From Afipia sp. Root123D2 (GTDB lineage: Bacteria > Pseudomonadota > Alphaproteobacteria > Rhizobiales > Xanthobacteraceae): a stretch of DNA of 64,000 bases. The DNA is taken from positions 132,001 through 196,000 of the forward strand of contig NZ_LMDP01000003.1 in NCBI RefSeq assembly GCF_001425835.1. Reading direction: 5' to 3'. Below are positions 1 to 9,550 of this stretch, in pieces. Each line of letters opens with the position of its first letter. Positions within the stretch are counted from its first letter, which is position 1. The translations under genes and the position numbers were made by a program. The notes under the pieces were generated by a model, which was given only the letters and a program-made list of their open reading frames with translations, ran no database searches and had not been told where the DNA came from.

Positions 1-792
1 AAGGCACTCGGGCTCGATCAGCCGGTCCTTGTACAATATTGGCACTGGATCAGCTCGATTGTGTTCCACGGAGATTTCGGTCGCTCGCTTTGGACGGGAG
101 ATAGCGTCACCCGCCTCGTCGCCGAGCGCATGCCGATTACTCTGTATCTAGGCGTGCTGGCCATGATATTCGCGCTCTTGATCGCGCTGCCCGTCGGGAT
201 CATCTCGGCGATCCGGCAAAACAAGCCGGTCGATTATCTCGGCCGTGTCTTTGCCATCACGGCCCTGTCCGTCCCGCCTTTTTGGCTCGGGACATTAGTG
301 GTGGTCGTGCCAGCGATTCTCTGGGGGATCGCGCCGACCACGCAATATGTTGGGCTGACCGACGATCCCCTCCTTAGCCTCCGCCAGATGGTGCCGCCCG
401 CGATCGTCCTCGGCATCGCCTTATCCGGAGTGACGATGAGGATGACCCGTACGATGGTCCTCGAAGTCATGCGCCAGGATTATGTCCGCACGGCCTGGAG
501 CAAGGGTCTCGACGAGCGGACGGTCGTTTTGCGCCATGTCCTCAAAAACGCGCTTCTGCCGGTCATAACCATCGTCGGCTTGCAGTTGCCCCTGCTGATC
601 GGTGGCGCGGTCGTAATTGAGCAGATCTTCGTGATCTCCGGTATGGGCCAACTACTCCTGATGGCGGTGTCGCAGCGGGACTATCCGGTCATTACCGGCA
701 TCTTTCTCCTCGTGGGCGTCGGCGTAATGACGATCAACCTGCTCGTCGACATCAGCTACGCCCTCCTAGATCCCAAGATTCGTCAGGGCTGA
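1..792 (+). CDS. ABC importer permease, DppB/OppB type (5' partial)
   Basis: Inner-membrane permease of a peptide/nickel-type (family 5) ABC importer. The reading frame is open from base 1 and begins KALGLDQPVLVQYW, a typical DppB stretch, so the true start lies upstream of the window; the GTG at 61 is internal. Several hydrophobic segments follow. The coupling loop that contacts the ATPase (DYVRTAWSKGLDERTVVLRHVLKNALLP) sits near residues 160-187, and the C-terminal end is intact. The stop at 790-792 is 3 bases before the next permease, so the two are co-transcribed. First visible gene of a five-gene importer cluster (permease, permease, binding protein, two ATPases). The substrate cannot be read from the sequence. 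Confidence 0.93.
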   Translation, partial: KALGLDQPVLVQYWHWISSIVFHGDFGRSLWTGDSVTRLVAERMPITLYLGVLAMIFALLIALPVGIISAIRQNKPVDYLGRVFAITALSVPPFWLGTLVVVVPAILWGIAPTTQYVGLTDDPLLSLRQMVPPAIVLGIALSGVTMRMTRTMVLEVMRQDYVRTAWSKGLDERTVVLRHVLKNALLPVITIVGLQLPLLIGGAVVIEQIFVISGMGQLLLMAVSQRDYPVITGIFLLVGVGVMTINLLVDISYALLDPKIRQG

Positions 793-795
793 CGC

Positions 796-1698
796 ATGGC
801 TATCAATTCGACCCTGAAGACCGACGCAGGTCCCGACCGAGGCGCCTGGGCAGCGCCCGTACGGACTTTCTTCAGTCGCCTTTTTAAACAGGACATTCTC
901 GGAACGGTTTGCGCCGGCCTTCTCGCCGCGATCGTGCTCTGCGCACTCCTGGCACCCTGGCTCGCACCGTACGACTTCGACGCGATCGACCTTACATCGC
1001 TGATGCAGGGGCCGTCCTGGTCCCACCCACTAGGGACAGACGAACTCGGTCGCGACATCCTCAGTCGGGTCATCTACGGAGCCCGTACTTCCGTTATCGT
1101 CTGTATCACCGCCGCGCTGCTATCGCTCGCCATATCGGTCACGCTCGGAGTTCTGTCCGGGTATTTCGGCGGACGTCTCGACGCCCTGGTTCAGCGGTTC
1201 GTCGATACTTGGCAGAGCTTTCCCGACCTGATCGTGCTGATCGCGGGCGTCGCGGTTCTCGGCCCCGGCATCGTGCAAATCATCGCCCTCCTCGGCATCC
1301 TCTACGGCGTCGCCGGTTCGCGCATCGTACGGGGCGCGGTACTGTCGGCGCGCGAGCAGCTCTACGTGCAGGCGGGCCATTCCTTCGGCGCCGGTAACGG
1401 GCACATCATTCTCCGGCACATCCTGCCAACGATCGCCGCGCCCCTCATCGTGCTCTACACCACGCGGCTCGGCGGCGTGATCCTGGTCGAATCGAGTCTC
1501 AGCTTCCTTGGTCTTGGCGTGCCGCCGCCGGCACCCGCGTGGGGCCGTATGCTGAGCGATGCCCGCCCCTACATGTTCGAGAACGTCTGGATGGTCGCCG
1601 CCCCAGGCCTCGCGATAACTCTGATCGTTTTTTGCGTGAACATCTTCGGAGACTCTCTCCGCGATCTTCTCGATCCGCGCGGAATAGTCCGCAATTGA
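796..1698 (+). CDS. ABC importer permease, DppC/OppC type
   Basis: Second permease of the peptide/nickel-type importer, 300 residues, the usual length for DppC. The N-terminal cytoplasmic tail leads into a first membrane helix near residues 38-55, then the family signature HPLGTDELGRDILSRVIYGARTS near residue 76. The ATPase-contact loop (REQLYVQAGHSFGAGNGHIILRHILP) lies in the second half, followed by SLSFLGLGVPPPAPAWGRML. The gene starts 3 bases after the upstream permease and is followed by a short gap and the binding-protein gene. Family assignment is secure; substrate is unknown. Confidence 0.94.
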   Translation: MAINSTLKTDAGPDRGAWAAPVRTFFSRLFKQDILGTVCAGLLAAIVLCALLAPWLAPYDFDAIDLTSLMQGPSWSHPLGTDELGRDILSRVIYGARTSVIVCITAALLSLAISVTLGVLSGYFGGRLDALVQRFVDTWQSFPDLIVLIAGVAVLGPGIVQIIALLGILYGVAGSRIVRGAVLSAREQLYVQAGHSFGAGNGHIILRHILPTIAAPLIVLYTTRLGGVILVESSLSFLGLGVPPPAPAWGRMLSDARPYMFENVWMVAAPGLAITLIVFCVNIFGDSLRDLLDPRGIVRN

Positions 1699-1731
1699 GC
1701 GAACAACAATAACATTAGGGAGGAACAAGGA

Positions 1732-3429
1732 ATGGCACGCGGACATCTCGGAACAATGGCGGCAGCCGCGCTCGGGGCTATAATTGCGACCCAAGCCGTG
1801 AGCGCACAGGAGCCGAAATACGGTGGCACGCTGACCATCTCTCCTTACTCCCCCGGGATTTCGGCGTTGTCGTGGGATCCCGCCGACTGGAACTGGAAGG
1901 TGTCGATTGATGCGGGGCCCTATATGGAGCAGCTGATGGTGGGCGACCTAAGCAAGGGCGTACGTGGCGGCGGAAAGAACAACTTTTTCAGCGAGGTCTG
2001 GCTCTCCGACGACGTGCTGCGCGGCGAACTCGCAGAGAGCTGGGAGGTCGTCGACAAACCGCTCTCAATCGTTGTCAACCTGCGCAAGAACGTGAAATGG
2101 CAGGCCTGCAAAGGCATCATGGAAGCGCGCGACTTTACCGCCAAGGATGTCGTGTTCGCGTATAACCGTCTCATCGCTAGTCCGAAGGCGAACAAAGTCT
2201 ATTTCTCCTTCATCGACAGGGCCGAGGAGACGGGACCGCACCAAGTGACCTTCTTCCTAAAGGAGTACAACTCGGAGTGGAAATACCGTCTCGGCTACGG
2301 CTACTACGCCGGCATCTATCCCAAAGAGATTACGGAGGCTCCCAACGGCGGCGCTGGCAACTGGCAGAATGCCTGCGGCACAGGTCCCTTCCGGCTGACG
2401 CGGTATGAGGCCGGGGCCTTCGGGGATTATCAGGCTAACAAGGAGTACTGGGACCGCGAGAAAATCGACGGCAAACCGTACAAGATTCCCTTCGTCGATA
2501 AGCTTGTGATGCGGACGATCGCGGATTCACAGACACGCCTAGCCGCCTTCCGCACTGGCAAGATCGATGTCATGACGAATATTAGCTGGGACGAGCTCAA
2601 ATCGCTGGCACCGATCCGAGATAAAATCAAAGTCGTCGAACACCCCGACTATGCGGGTGAGGCGCTGGCAATGCGGGTCGATGCACCACCCTTCGACAAC
2701 CCGAAGGTACGTCTCGCCTTGAATCTCGCGGTCGACCGGGCCGCCATCGCGAAGCAGATCTATGGCGGCCACGCTGATTTCCCACACCTGCCATTGGATG
2801 AAACTTGGGAAGGCTATTTCACGCCGGCCGAAAAGATGTCGGAGGAGGCACGGGAGGTTCTCCAATACAATCCGGCCAAGGCCAAGAAACTCCTAGCCGA
2901 AGCGGGTCTTGCGAATGGTTTCGAGTTCAAGGCTCAAGTTCCGACCTTCGCTGACCAATTGAAGAAGGCACAGATTGTAGCCGGATATCTGTCGGCAATC
3001 GGTGTAAAGATGATCATCGAGCCAAAGGAGTATGGGGCGTTCCTCAGTCTGATGACATCCGGCAAGCACGGCCCCGGCTATTGGCATTTCGTAGGTATGA
3101 GCAATCCGACCGCTTCAGTCGAGAAACTGTTCCGCTCCTCGTCCGTCTGGAATACTGCCCGCGTCAACGACCCGAAGGTCGATGCGGCGCTCGACGCCAT
3201 ACAGCAGGAGAGGGACCCGGACAAGGTCAAGAAGGCCGTCGCCGCGCTCACCAATGAGATGACCGCGCGAGCGCCATTCCTGTTTCTGCCCAGGCCGCGC
3301 TCGTTCGCGGTATGGTGGCCGTGGGTCAAAAACTATTATGGCGAGATTTCGGTCTCCGCTCGGCGTGATGCGCCGATCTGGGCGCGCGCTTGGATCGATC
3401 AGGATCTAAAGAAGTCGATGGGCTTCTGA
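1732..3429 (+). CDS. ABC importer substrate-binding protein, family 5
   Basis: Periplasmic binding protein of the peptide/nickel class (SBP_bac_5), 565 residues, normal length. A Sec signal peptide occupies about residues 1-25, with probable cleavage after VSA before QEPKYGGTL; KYGGTL is the usual mature start. Later family features include LAESWEVVDKP and DNPKVRLALNLAVDR. A clear ribosome-binding site, AGGGAGGAAC, lies a few bases before the ATG at 1732. The gene sits between the permeases and the two ATPases. Family members bind peptides, nickel, glutathione, opines and sugars, so the ligand is open; the neighbouring regulon gives no decisive clue. Confidence 0.93.
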   Translation: MARGHLGTMAAAALGAIIATQAVSAQEPKYGGTLTISPYSPGISALSWDPADWNWKVSIDAGPYMEQLMVGDLSKGVRGGGKNNFFSEVWLSDDVLRGELAESWEVVDKPLSIVVNLRKNVKWQACKGIMEARDFTAKDVVFAYNRLIASPKANKVYFSFIDRAEETGPHQVTFFLKEYNSEWKYRLGYGYYAGIYPKEITEAPNGGAGNWQNACGTGPFRLTRYEAGAFGDYQANKEYWDREKIDGKPYKIPFVDKLVMRTIADSQTRLAAFRTGKIDVMTNISWDELKSLAPIRDKIKVVEHPDYAGEALAMRVDAPPFDNPKVRLALNLAVDRAAIAKQIYGGHADFPHLPLDETWEGYFTPAEKMSEEAREVLQYNPAKAKKLLAEAGLANGFEFKAQVPTFADQLKKAQIVAGYLSAIGVKMIIEPKEYGAFLSLMTSGKHGPGYWHFVGMSNPTASVEKLFRSSSVWNTARVNDPKVDAALDAIQQERDPDKVKKAVAALTNEMTARAPFLFLPRPRSFAVWWPWVKNYYGEISVSARRDAPIWARAWIDQDLKKSMGF

Positions 3430-3432
3430 TCG

Positions 3433-4431
3433 ATGCCCGGAAGTTTGGAAAAGTCGGGGCCCCCGATACTGGATGTGCGCGGGCTCTGCATGGGCATCTG
3501 GTCAGGCAAGACGGAGTTGGTCGCTGTTGCAGACGTTTCGTTCCGAGCCTATTCCGGCCAGGTCGTGGCGCTCGTAGGCGAAAGCGGCGCGGGCAAGAGC
3601 ATCACGGCGATGTCGCTCACCCATCTACTGCCAATGCCACCGATCAAGATCACGGCCGGCGAAATACGCCTCTCCGGCCGTGATATGCAGACGCAGTCAC
3701 CGAAACAGATCAGGGACATCCGAGGCAACGAGGTCGGCATCGTTTTCCAGGAGCCGATGACAGCGCTGAACCCAAGCCTGCGCATCTGGCGCCAGATCGC
3801 CGAGCCGCTGGTGCGTCATCGCCGGCTGTCCTGGAGCGCTGCCAAAGCGCAGGCGATCAACCTGCTCAAGAAGGTCCGCATCCCTGATGCAGAGACCAAG
3901 GCCGAGGCCTATCCTCACCAGCTCAGTGGGGGTATGCGCCAGCGCGTCATGGTGGCTATCGCGATCTCCTGCGAGCCAAGACTCATCATCGCGGACGAGC
4001 CGACGACAGCACTCGACGTCACCGTACAGGCGCAGATTTTGGCGCTTCTCACTGACCTTACCCGCGGGTTGGGCGGGGCGCTGCTTCTCATCACGCACGA
4101 TCTCGGCGTCGTGGCGCGCTACGCCGACTGGGTAAACGTGATGTATGCCGGCCGCATCGTCGAGACAGCGGCGGCCAAGAACCTCTATCGCGATGGGCGT
4201 CATCCTTATACGCACGCCCTCCTCGCCTCCGTGCCCAAGATCGTCGGTCCGATCGCTCATCGGCTCGAGTCAATCGCTGGGCAGCCACCCGCTCCCTCCG
4301 ACGGAACCGGGGGCTGCGCCTTCGCACCGCGCTGCTCACGTCGGACCGAACGGTGCGACGAACGCCCTCCGCTTGGCGGCGACGACCGCACGCGGAACGG
4401 CCATCTGTTCGCGTGCTGGAATCCGCTATGA
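3433..4431 (+). CDS. ABC importer ATPase, DppD/OppD type
   Basis: Cytoplasmic ATPase energising the peptide-type importer, 332 residues. Walker A GESGAGKS lies near residues 53-60, a Q-loop in GIVFQEPMTALNP, signature LSGGMRQRV, Walker B LIIADEPTTALD, and an H-loop in LLITHDLG. The C-terminal oligopeptide-transporter extension ends with GCAFAPRCSRRTERC, whose cysteines often bind an iron-sulfur cluster in this family. The ATG follows the binding-protein stop by 3 bases, and its own stop overlaps the next start as ATGA, so coupling is tight. Confidence 0.94.
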   Translation: MPGSLEKSGPPILDVRGLCMGIWSGKTELVAVADVSFRAYSGQVVALVGESGAGKSITAMSLTHLLPMPPIKITAGEIRLSGRDMQTQSPKQIRDIRGNEVGIVFQEPMTALNPSLRIWRQIAEPLVRHRRLSWSAAKAQAINLLKKVRIPDAETKAEAYPHQLSGGMRQRVMVAIAISCEPRLIIADEPTTALDVTVQAQILALLTDLTRGLGGALLLITHDLGVVARYADWVNVMYAGRIVETAAAKNLYRDGRHPYTHALLASVPKIVGPIAHRLESIAGQPPAPSDGTGGCAFAPRCSRRTERCDERPPLGGDDRTRNGHLFACWNPL

Positions 4432-5468
4432 ACGACGTAGCAACGAATATTCTCGATGTCTCGGACCTGTGCGTCGACTATGCAAGCACCACCTCTTTCG
4501 GCGTAACGGGCGCCCCCACCGTTCGAGCTGTCAAGGGCATATCCCTCACACTCCAGCGCGGCGAAACTCTCTCGCTCGTCGGCGAAAGCGGTTGCGGCAA
4601 ATCCACCACGGCCATGGCCATACTACAACTGACGCCGCCGAGCGGCGGCCGGGTCGTGTTCGACGGACGCGATATCACGGGCTTCAGTCATCGCCAGATG
4701 CGACCGCTGAGGCGTGAGATGCAGATCATCTACCAGGATCCGTTTGGGTCGCTAAATCCCCGCATGACAATCGCCGACCTGATCGCCGAACCGATGGCGA
4801 TTCAGGGCGTCGGCAGATCGGGCAACGAGCGCCGCGCGAAGGCTGCCGAACTCCTAGATACGGTCGGAATGGGTACTCGCTTCCTCGACCGCTATCCGCA
4901 CCAACTCAGCGGTGGCCAGCGTCAGAGGGTCGCCATCGCGCGCGCCCTGTCACTGCGTCCGAAACTGCTCATCTGTGATGAGCCGGTCTCAGCTCTCGAC
5001 GTCTCAGTGCAGGCCCAGGTTCTGAACTTGTTTTCCGACCTCAAGGAGCAGTTCGGCTTGTCCTATCTGTTCATCTCGCACGACCTCGGCGTCGTCCGAC
5101 ACATGAGCGATCGGGTCGCAGTGATGTATCTCGGACGCATCGTCGAGATCGCGACGCGCGACGACCTCTACGGCGAACCGCTCCATCCCTACACGCGCAT
5201 TCTTCTCGATGCGGTAGCGGTGCCGGACCCGCAAATTGAGCGCGCCCGCGATCACGTGCTCCTTCAGGGCGAGGTGCCGAGCGTCGCCACCCCCCCGCCC
5301 GGCTGTCCATTTCACCCTCGCTGTCCGTCCGCCATGCCGGTCTGCAGCCGCGAAATTCCGCCGCTGCGGTTGCACGGCAATCGGCAGATCGCCTGCCATT
5401 TGTATGATGAGGCAGCAGCCAACAAGACAATCGAAGCCGCGATGGACGGAAATGGCAATCCAAACTAG
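4428..5468 (+). CDS. ABC importer ATPase, DppF/OppF type
   Basis: Second ATPase of the importer. The frame is open from 4353, but ATG 4428 is chosen because it forms an ATGA overlap with the upstream stop and gives the normal N-terminus MNDVATNILDVSDLCVDY. Motifs: Walker A GESGCGKS, Q-loop IIYQDPFGSLNPRM, signature LSGGQRQRVAIARAL, Walker B LLICDEPVSALD, H-loop LFISHDLG. The C-terminal cysteine-rich tail GCPFHPRCPSAMPVC is typical of OppF/DppF. Last gene of the importer operon; it converges on glcF with only 27 bases between stops. Confidence 0.94.
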   Translation: MNDVATNILDVSDLCVDYASTTSFGVTGAPTVRAVKGISLTLQRGETLSLVGESGCGKSTTAMAILQLTPPSGGRVVFDGRDITGFSHRQMRPLRREMQIIYQDPFGSLNPRMTIADLIAEPMAIQGVGRSGNERRAKAAELLDTVGMGTRFLDRYPHQLSGGQRQRVAIARALSLRPKLLICDEPVSALDVSVQAQVLNLFSDLKEQFGLSYLFISHDLGVVRHMSDRVAVMYLGRIVEIATRDDLYGEPLHPYTRILLDAVAVPDPQIERARDHVLLQGEVPSVATPPPGCPFHPRCPSAMPVCSREIPPLRLHGNRQIACHLYDEAAANKTIEAAMDGNGNPN

Positions 5469-5495
5469 GATGTCAGAGCGGTCGCTTGTCCGAAC

Positions 5496-6803
5496 CTAGC
5501 CCAAGCGCCTCCCTAGGACGTCAGGCAACGGGCCGCCCATCGCCCAATCGACCAACTCCACCGTGTGAACGACTGGAATGCCTGTTCCAGCACCAATCTG
5601 CGTTATGCAGCCGAGATTTCCACTCGCAATGATTTGCGGTTTGACCTTCTCAATGTTGGTGACCTTTCGCGCGCGCAGTCGATTGGCGATCTCAGGCTGC
5701 AGTACGTTGTATGTTCCGGCGGAGCCGCAACATATGTGGCCTTCCGGTACTTCTCTCACTACAAACCCCATTCGCCTCAAAAGTGACTTCGGCTGATCTC
5801 TAACCTGCTGTCCATGCTGCATCGAGCATGCCGAATGGTAAGCCACGACCTGGCCGGTAGTCCGAACACCGTCTTGAAGCGGTAATTCATGCAAGAATTC
5901 TGTGATGTCCCGCGCTAGAACCGAGATCCGTGCGGCTTTCTGAGCGTAGGCGTTATCGTTGCGAAGTAGGAAGCCATAATCTTTAATGACCGTTCCGCAA
6001 CCGGACGTCGTAACCACGATGGCATCGAGGCCGCCGTTCTCGATTTCACGCGTCCATACATCCACGTTGTGTCGAGCCGCATCCAGCGCCCGACTTTCGT
6101 ATCCCAAGTGCTGCACGAGAGCTCCGCAGCACCCCTCGTCGATCGGTTGAACTACTTCGATACCGTGACGCGTCAACAACCGGATTGCTGCCTCGTTGAT
6201 GTTCTGGCCGAGGACCTGCTGGGCACATCCGCTCAGAAGCGCAACCCGACCGCGCGGCCTGTCGACGGTCGCGCCCGGTAACCTTCGGGTCGGCCTTCTT
6301 CGCTTGAATGACGACGAAAGTTCAATCATCGCAGCGAGTTGCGTGCCGCCGGGAAGATTGGCGAACCACTTTCTGATCGGCCTGCTCACGGTAGCCACGC
6401 GTAAAGCCAACCTAAGTCGGCCCGGAAACGGCAGCACCTTCGCCAACATGCCTCGAAGCAACCTATCAGGCAGAGGACGCGTGTAGGTTCGGGCGATATG
6501 GGCTCGCGCGTGATCGACCAGGTGCATGTAGTGCACGCCGGACGGACAGGTCGTCATGCAGGAAAGACACGTCAGACATCGATCGATATGCTCGACGACC
6601 TGAGGGGTCGCCGGCTTTTCCTCCTCCAACATGTCCTTGATCAGATAGATGCGCCCGCGCGGACTGTCCGCTTCGTCACCAAGAAGCAGGTATGTCGGGC
6701 ATGTCGCAGTACAAAAGCCACAATGCACACAGGCACGGAGGATTTTTTCTGACTCGCTTACATGTGCATCGGCCAGGGCCGTCAGCGAGAAGTTTGTTTG
6801 CAT
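5496..6803 (-). CDS. glcF: Glycolate oxidase iron-sulfur subunit GlcF
   Basis: Iron-sulfur subunit of membrane-associated glycolate oxidase, passing electrons from the flavin subunits GlcD and GlcE to the respiratory chain; 435 residues. Two ferredoxin-type motifs are complete: C25-x2-C28-x2-C31-x3-C35 and C76-x2-C79-x2-C82-x3-C86. Two CCG domains follow (SGCAQQVLG with EGCCGAL, and SACSMQHG with HICCGSAG). Last gene of the minus-strand operon, 17 bases after glcE. The family also includes D-lactate and other 2-hydroxyacid dehydrogenases, but the D-E-F order supports glycolate or a close relative as substrate. Confidence 0.93.
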   Translation of the reverse strand: MQTNFSLTALADAHVSESEKILRACVHCGFCTATCPTYLLLGDEADSPRGRIYLIKDMLEEEKPATPQVVEHIDRCLTCLSCMTTCPSGVHYMHLVDHARAHIARTYTRPLPDRLLRGMLAKVLPFPGRLRLALRVATVSRPIRKWFANLPGGTQLAAMIELSSSFKRRRPTRRLPGATVDRPRGRVALLSGCAQQVLGQNINEAAIRLLTRHGIEVVQPIDEGCCGALVQHLGYESRALDAARHNVDVWTREIENGGLDAIVVTTSGCGTVIKDYGFLLRNDNAYAQKAARISVLARDITEFLHELPLQDGVRTTGQVVAYHSACSMQHGQQVRDQPKSLLRRMGFVVREVPEGHICCGSAGTYNVLQPEIANRLRARKVTNIEKVKPQIIASGNLGCITQIGAGTGIPVVHTVELVDWAMGGPLPDVLGRRLG

Positions 6804-6820
6804 ACCAGTCCGCCCTCGCC

Positions 6821-8011
6821 TCAGATACCGGCGTACATCCTGCCGAAATTTAGAACGCGGTCAGGATCGAAACATTTCTTGATTTCCTGCGTCAACTTGA
6901 GCACCGCAGGAGGAAGCGGTTCGAACACATCGATCCTGTGGCGCATCTCCGATGAAGCCCGTACGAGTGTGGCGTGCCCACCGGTATTCGCCATAGCTTC
7001 CCGGACAACCGACGCTCCCGCATCGTCAGCGTCCACGACCGCGAGCCACACGAGACCGCCGCCCCAGTCGAAGAAATAGCGCACGCCGAGTTTTTGCCGG
7101 ATGTCGGCAAGAACATGCGGCGCTTTGGAGGGGGCCAAGGACAACCGCCAAATGGAACGATCCATTGGCTGAGCCAGCCAGTGCGCGTCGCGCACGCGCA
7201 ACCACAGGTTCGCGCTTTCATCACCTTCGATCAGCTCGGCCCTACCAAAGGAGCGCCACAGCTTGGCAAGCTCACGGGCACCATATGCTACCGAGCCGTC
7301 AGAACCCTCGAGTCGAACGATCGTAGTCGAGTCCGACCCAATACTCGCCGGAATATGCGCTGCCGCCGACACCGCGAAAGACGACCCGAGCGCTGCGGTG
7401 AGCGCTGCAATCGCTGTCGTGTCGTTCATGCCGCCCAATCCCACCGATAGGGAACGCGCCGGCTTCGGCAACACTTTGAAGATGACCTCGCTCAAAACGC
7501 CGAGCGTACCCCACGCACCGCAGTTCAGCTTGACTAAATCGAGTCCGGTGACGTTTTTCATTACGCGCCCGCCGGATTTGACGACGTCTCCGCGGCCCGT
7601 GACCAAGCGAACGCCGATCAGGCTGTCGCGACAAGCTCCGACCGCGATACGACGCGGACCCGAAACATTCCCGGCGACAATACCTCCGATTGTCGGCTCC
7701 GCGCTCGTCCCGAACAGCACACGATGATCCATCGGCTCGAACGGAAGCATCTGGTTGTGCTTGGCGAGCATCCGATCGATTTCGGAAACCGGCGTCCCAG
7801 GCAAAGCACCGATCACGAGCTCTGTCGGCTCGTAAAGCGAGACTCCCCGCATGCGCTCGGTCGTTAGAGACATGGCGTATCCACCCAGCGGTCGGCCCAT
7901 CGCCGACTTGGAGCCGGCGCCGCGCACGACGAGAGGCATCTTTGCTGTGGCCGCATCCTTGATGGCAGACGACAGTCCGCACTCGTCGCGCGGCTTATAG
8001 CAATCGGTCAT
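6821..8011 (-). CDS. glcE: Glycolate oxidase FAD-binding subunit GlcE
   Basis: Second flavin subunit of glycolate oxidase, about 396 residues. The N-terminal FAD-binding (PCMH type) region contains LVVRGAGSKSAMGRP near residues 28-42 and PTIGGIVAGNVSGPRR in the middle; the C-terminus DPDRVLNFGRMYAGI matches GlcE. A GTG one codon upstream is possible, but ATG 8011 follows a GGGAG ribosome-binding site and is preferred. It lies between glcD and glcF with short gaps, so the three form one complex and one transcript. Confidence 0.92.
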   Translation of the reverse strand: MTDCYKPRDECGLSSAIKDAATAKMPLVVRGAGSKSAMGRPLGGYAMSLTTERMRGVSLYEPTELVIGALPGTPVSEIDRMLAKHNQMLPFEPMDHRVLFGTSAEPTIGGIVAGNVSGPRRIAVGACRDSLIGVRLVTGRGDVVKSGGRVMKNVTGLDLVKLNCGAWGTLGVLSEVIFKVLPKPARSLSVGLGGMNDTTAIAALTAALGSSFAVSAAAHIPASIGSDSTTIVRLEGSDGSVAYGARELAKLWRSFGRAELIEGDESANLWLRVRDAHWLAQPMDRSIWRLSLAPSKAPHVLADIRQKLGVRYFFDWGGGLVWLAVVDADDAGASVVREAMANTGGHATLVRASSEMRHRIDVFEPLPPAVLKLTQEIKKCFDPDRVLNFGRMYAGI

Positions 8012-8026
8012 CACACTCCCGTCACC

Positions 8027-9463
8027 CTAACCTTGACATCGAAAATCGAGGGGAAACACCTTATCCGTATTGAGCAGCCATCGCGGATCGAACGCGGCGC
8101 GCACCCGAATCTGTTGAGCCAGATCGGCATCGTCAAACTGGCAGCCCATTAGATCACGCTTCTCGATACCGACACCGTGCTCGCCCGTCAGGCACCCACC
8201 AACTTCAACGCAGAGCCTGAGAATGTCATCTCCCGCTGCTTCCGCCTTCGACTGCTGCGACGGATCGTTCGCGTTGTAGAGGATGAGCGGATGTATGTTG
8301 CCGTCACCGGCATGGAAAACATTCGCGACACGCAATCCGTGTCGCTGTACGATCTTGGAGATCTCCGCCAAAACGTACGACAGCTTGCCGGTCGGCACCG
8401 TGCCGTCCATGCACAAATAGTCAGCGACTCGCCCGGTCGCACCGAAAGCCGACTTCCGCCCCTTCCAGATTGCCGCCGTCTCAATTGCCGACCTGCTCTC
8501 GCGCACTGTCGTCGCACCATTCGCACGAGCGATGGCGGTGATGTCCGCCAGCGTCGCGTCCATCTCGGCGTCGGACCCTTCGACCTCTACAATCAGAAGG
8601 GCCTCGACATCGAGCGGATAGCCGGCCTTGGCGAAGGCCTCACAGATCTCGATGGCGGCCTTGTCCATGTATTCGATGGCTACGGGAATGATACCGGCGG
8701 CAATGACGTCCGCAACCGCCTTGCCCGCTCCCTCGCAAGACGGGAAACCGAACAGAACCGGGCGCGCTCCCTCGGCCGATTTCAGAATTCGGAGGGTCGC
8801 TTCGGTCACTATCCCGAGCTGCCCCTCGGAGCCGACGACCAGGCCCAGCAGATCGAGGCCAGCGCTATCGAGATAGTCACCGCCGAGATCGATGATCGAT
8901 CCATCGATCAGTACCATCCTTACGCCGAGGAGGTTATTGGTCGTGACTCCATACTTCAGGCAATGCGCGCCTCCGGAGTTGTTGGCAATGTTGCCTCCGA
9001 TCGTGCAGGCAAGTTGAGAGGAGGGGTCTGGCCCATAGAAGAAGCCGTTCTCCGCCACCACCGCCGTTACGCTCAAATTTGTGACTCCCGCTTCGACGCG
9101 GATGAAGCGGTCATCGTAGTTGACTGCGAGCACCCGATTCATCTTTGAAAGTCCGAGAACGACGGCGTCTTCACTCGGAATTGCCCCGCCGGCGAGAGAC
9201 GTACCTGCGCCGCGCGGCACGACCTTGACGCCGGTGTCGTGACAGTATTTCAGAACGGCACTCACCTCTTCGGTCGTCTTCGGTAGGACGACGGCGAGCG
9301 GCATCTTGCGATAGGCCGTCAACGCATCTGTCTCATAAGCCCGACACTCGTCCGCCGACGTTATTAGCCCAGCGGGGTCAACAAGGCGGGTTAGATCGTT
9401 TATGATTGAATCTCGGCGCGCGAGGATTTCTCGATTTGGTTCGGTGAGCCTAATTTTGCTCAT
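8027..9463 (-). CDS. glcD: Glycolate oxidase catalytic FAD subunit GlcD
   Basis: Catalytic FAD-linked subunit that oxidises glycolate (2-hydroxyacid) to glyoxylate; 478 residues. The FAD_binding_4 domain shows VVPRGAGTSLAGGAIP near residues 83-98 and CTIGGNIANNSGGAHCLKYGVT. The C-terminal FAD-oxidase domain carries HAGDGNIHPLILYN and GGCLTGEHGVGIEKR, which hold the family's conserved histidines. Start 9463 follows a GAGGA ribosome-binding site. First of the glcDEF trio; upstream on the same strand are the VOC, aldehyde dehydrogenase and ligase genes. Confidence 0.94.
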   Translation of the reverse strand: MSKIRLTEPNREILARRDSIINDLTRLVDPAGLITSADECRAYETDALTAYRKMPLAVVLPKTTEEVSAVLKYCHDTGVKVVPRGAGTSLAGGAIPSEDAVVLGLSKMNRVLAVNYDDRFIRVEAGVTNLSVTAVVAENGFFYGPDPSSQLACTIGGNIANNSGGAHCLKYGVTTNNLLGVRMVLIDGSIIDLGGDYLDSAGLDLLGLVVGSEGQLGIVTEATLRILKSAEGARPVLFGFPSCEGAGKAVADVIAAGIIPVAIEYMDKAAIEICEAFAKAGYPLDVEALLIVEVEGSDAEMDATLADITAIARANGATTVRESRSAIETAAIWKGRKSAFGATGRVADYLCMDGTVPTGKLSYVLAEISKIVQRHGLRVANVFHAGDGNIHPLILYNANDPSQQSKAEAAGDDILRLCVEVGGCLTGEHGVGIEKRDLMGCQFDDADLAQQIRVRAAFDPRWLLNTDKVFPLDFRCQG

Positions 9464-9550
9464 CGTATCCTCGTCATCGGATAATTTTCCGATGGGTCAT
9501 TCGCGGCCTGATGCAATCGACATAAGCCCGACGCATCCACCATCGAGCTT

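Noticed and set aside
8177-9148. Long plus-strand frame opposite glcD
   Set aside because: Shadow frame. The minus strand has the complete GlcD domains and ribosome-binding site.
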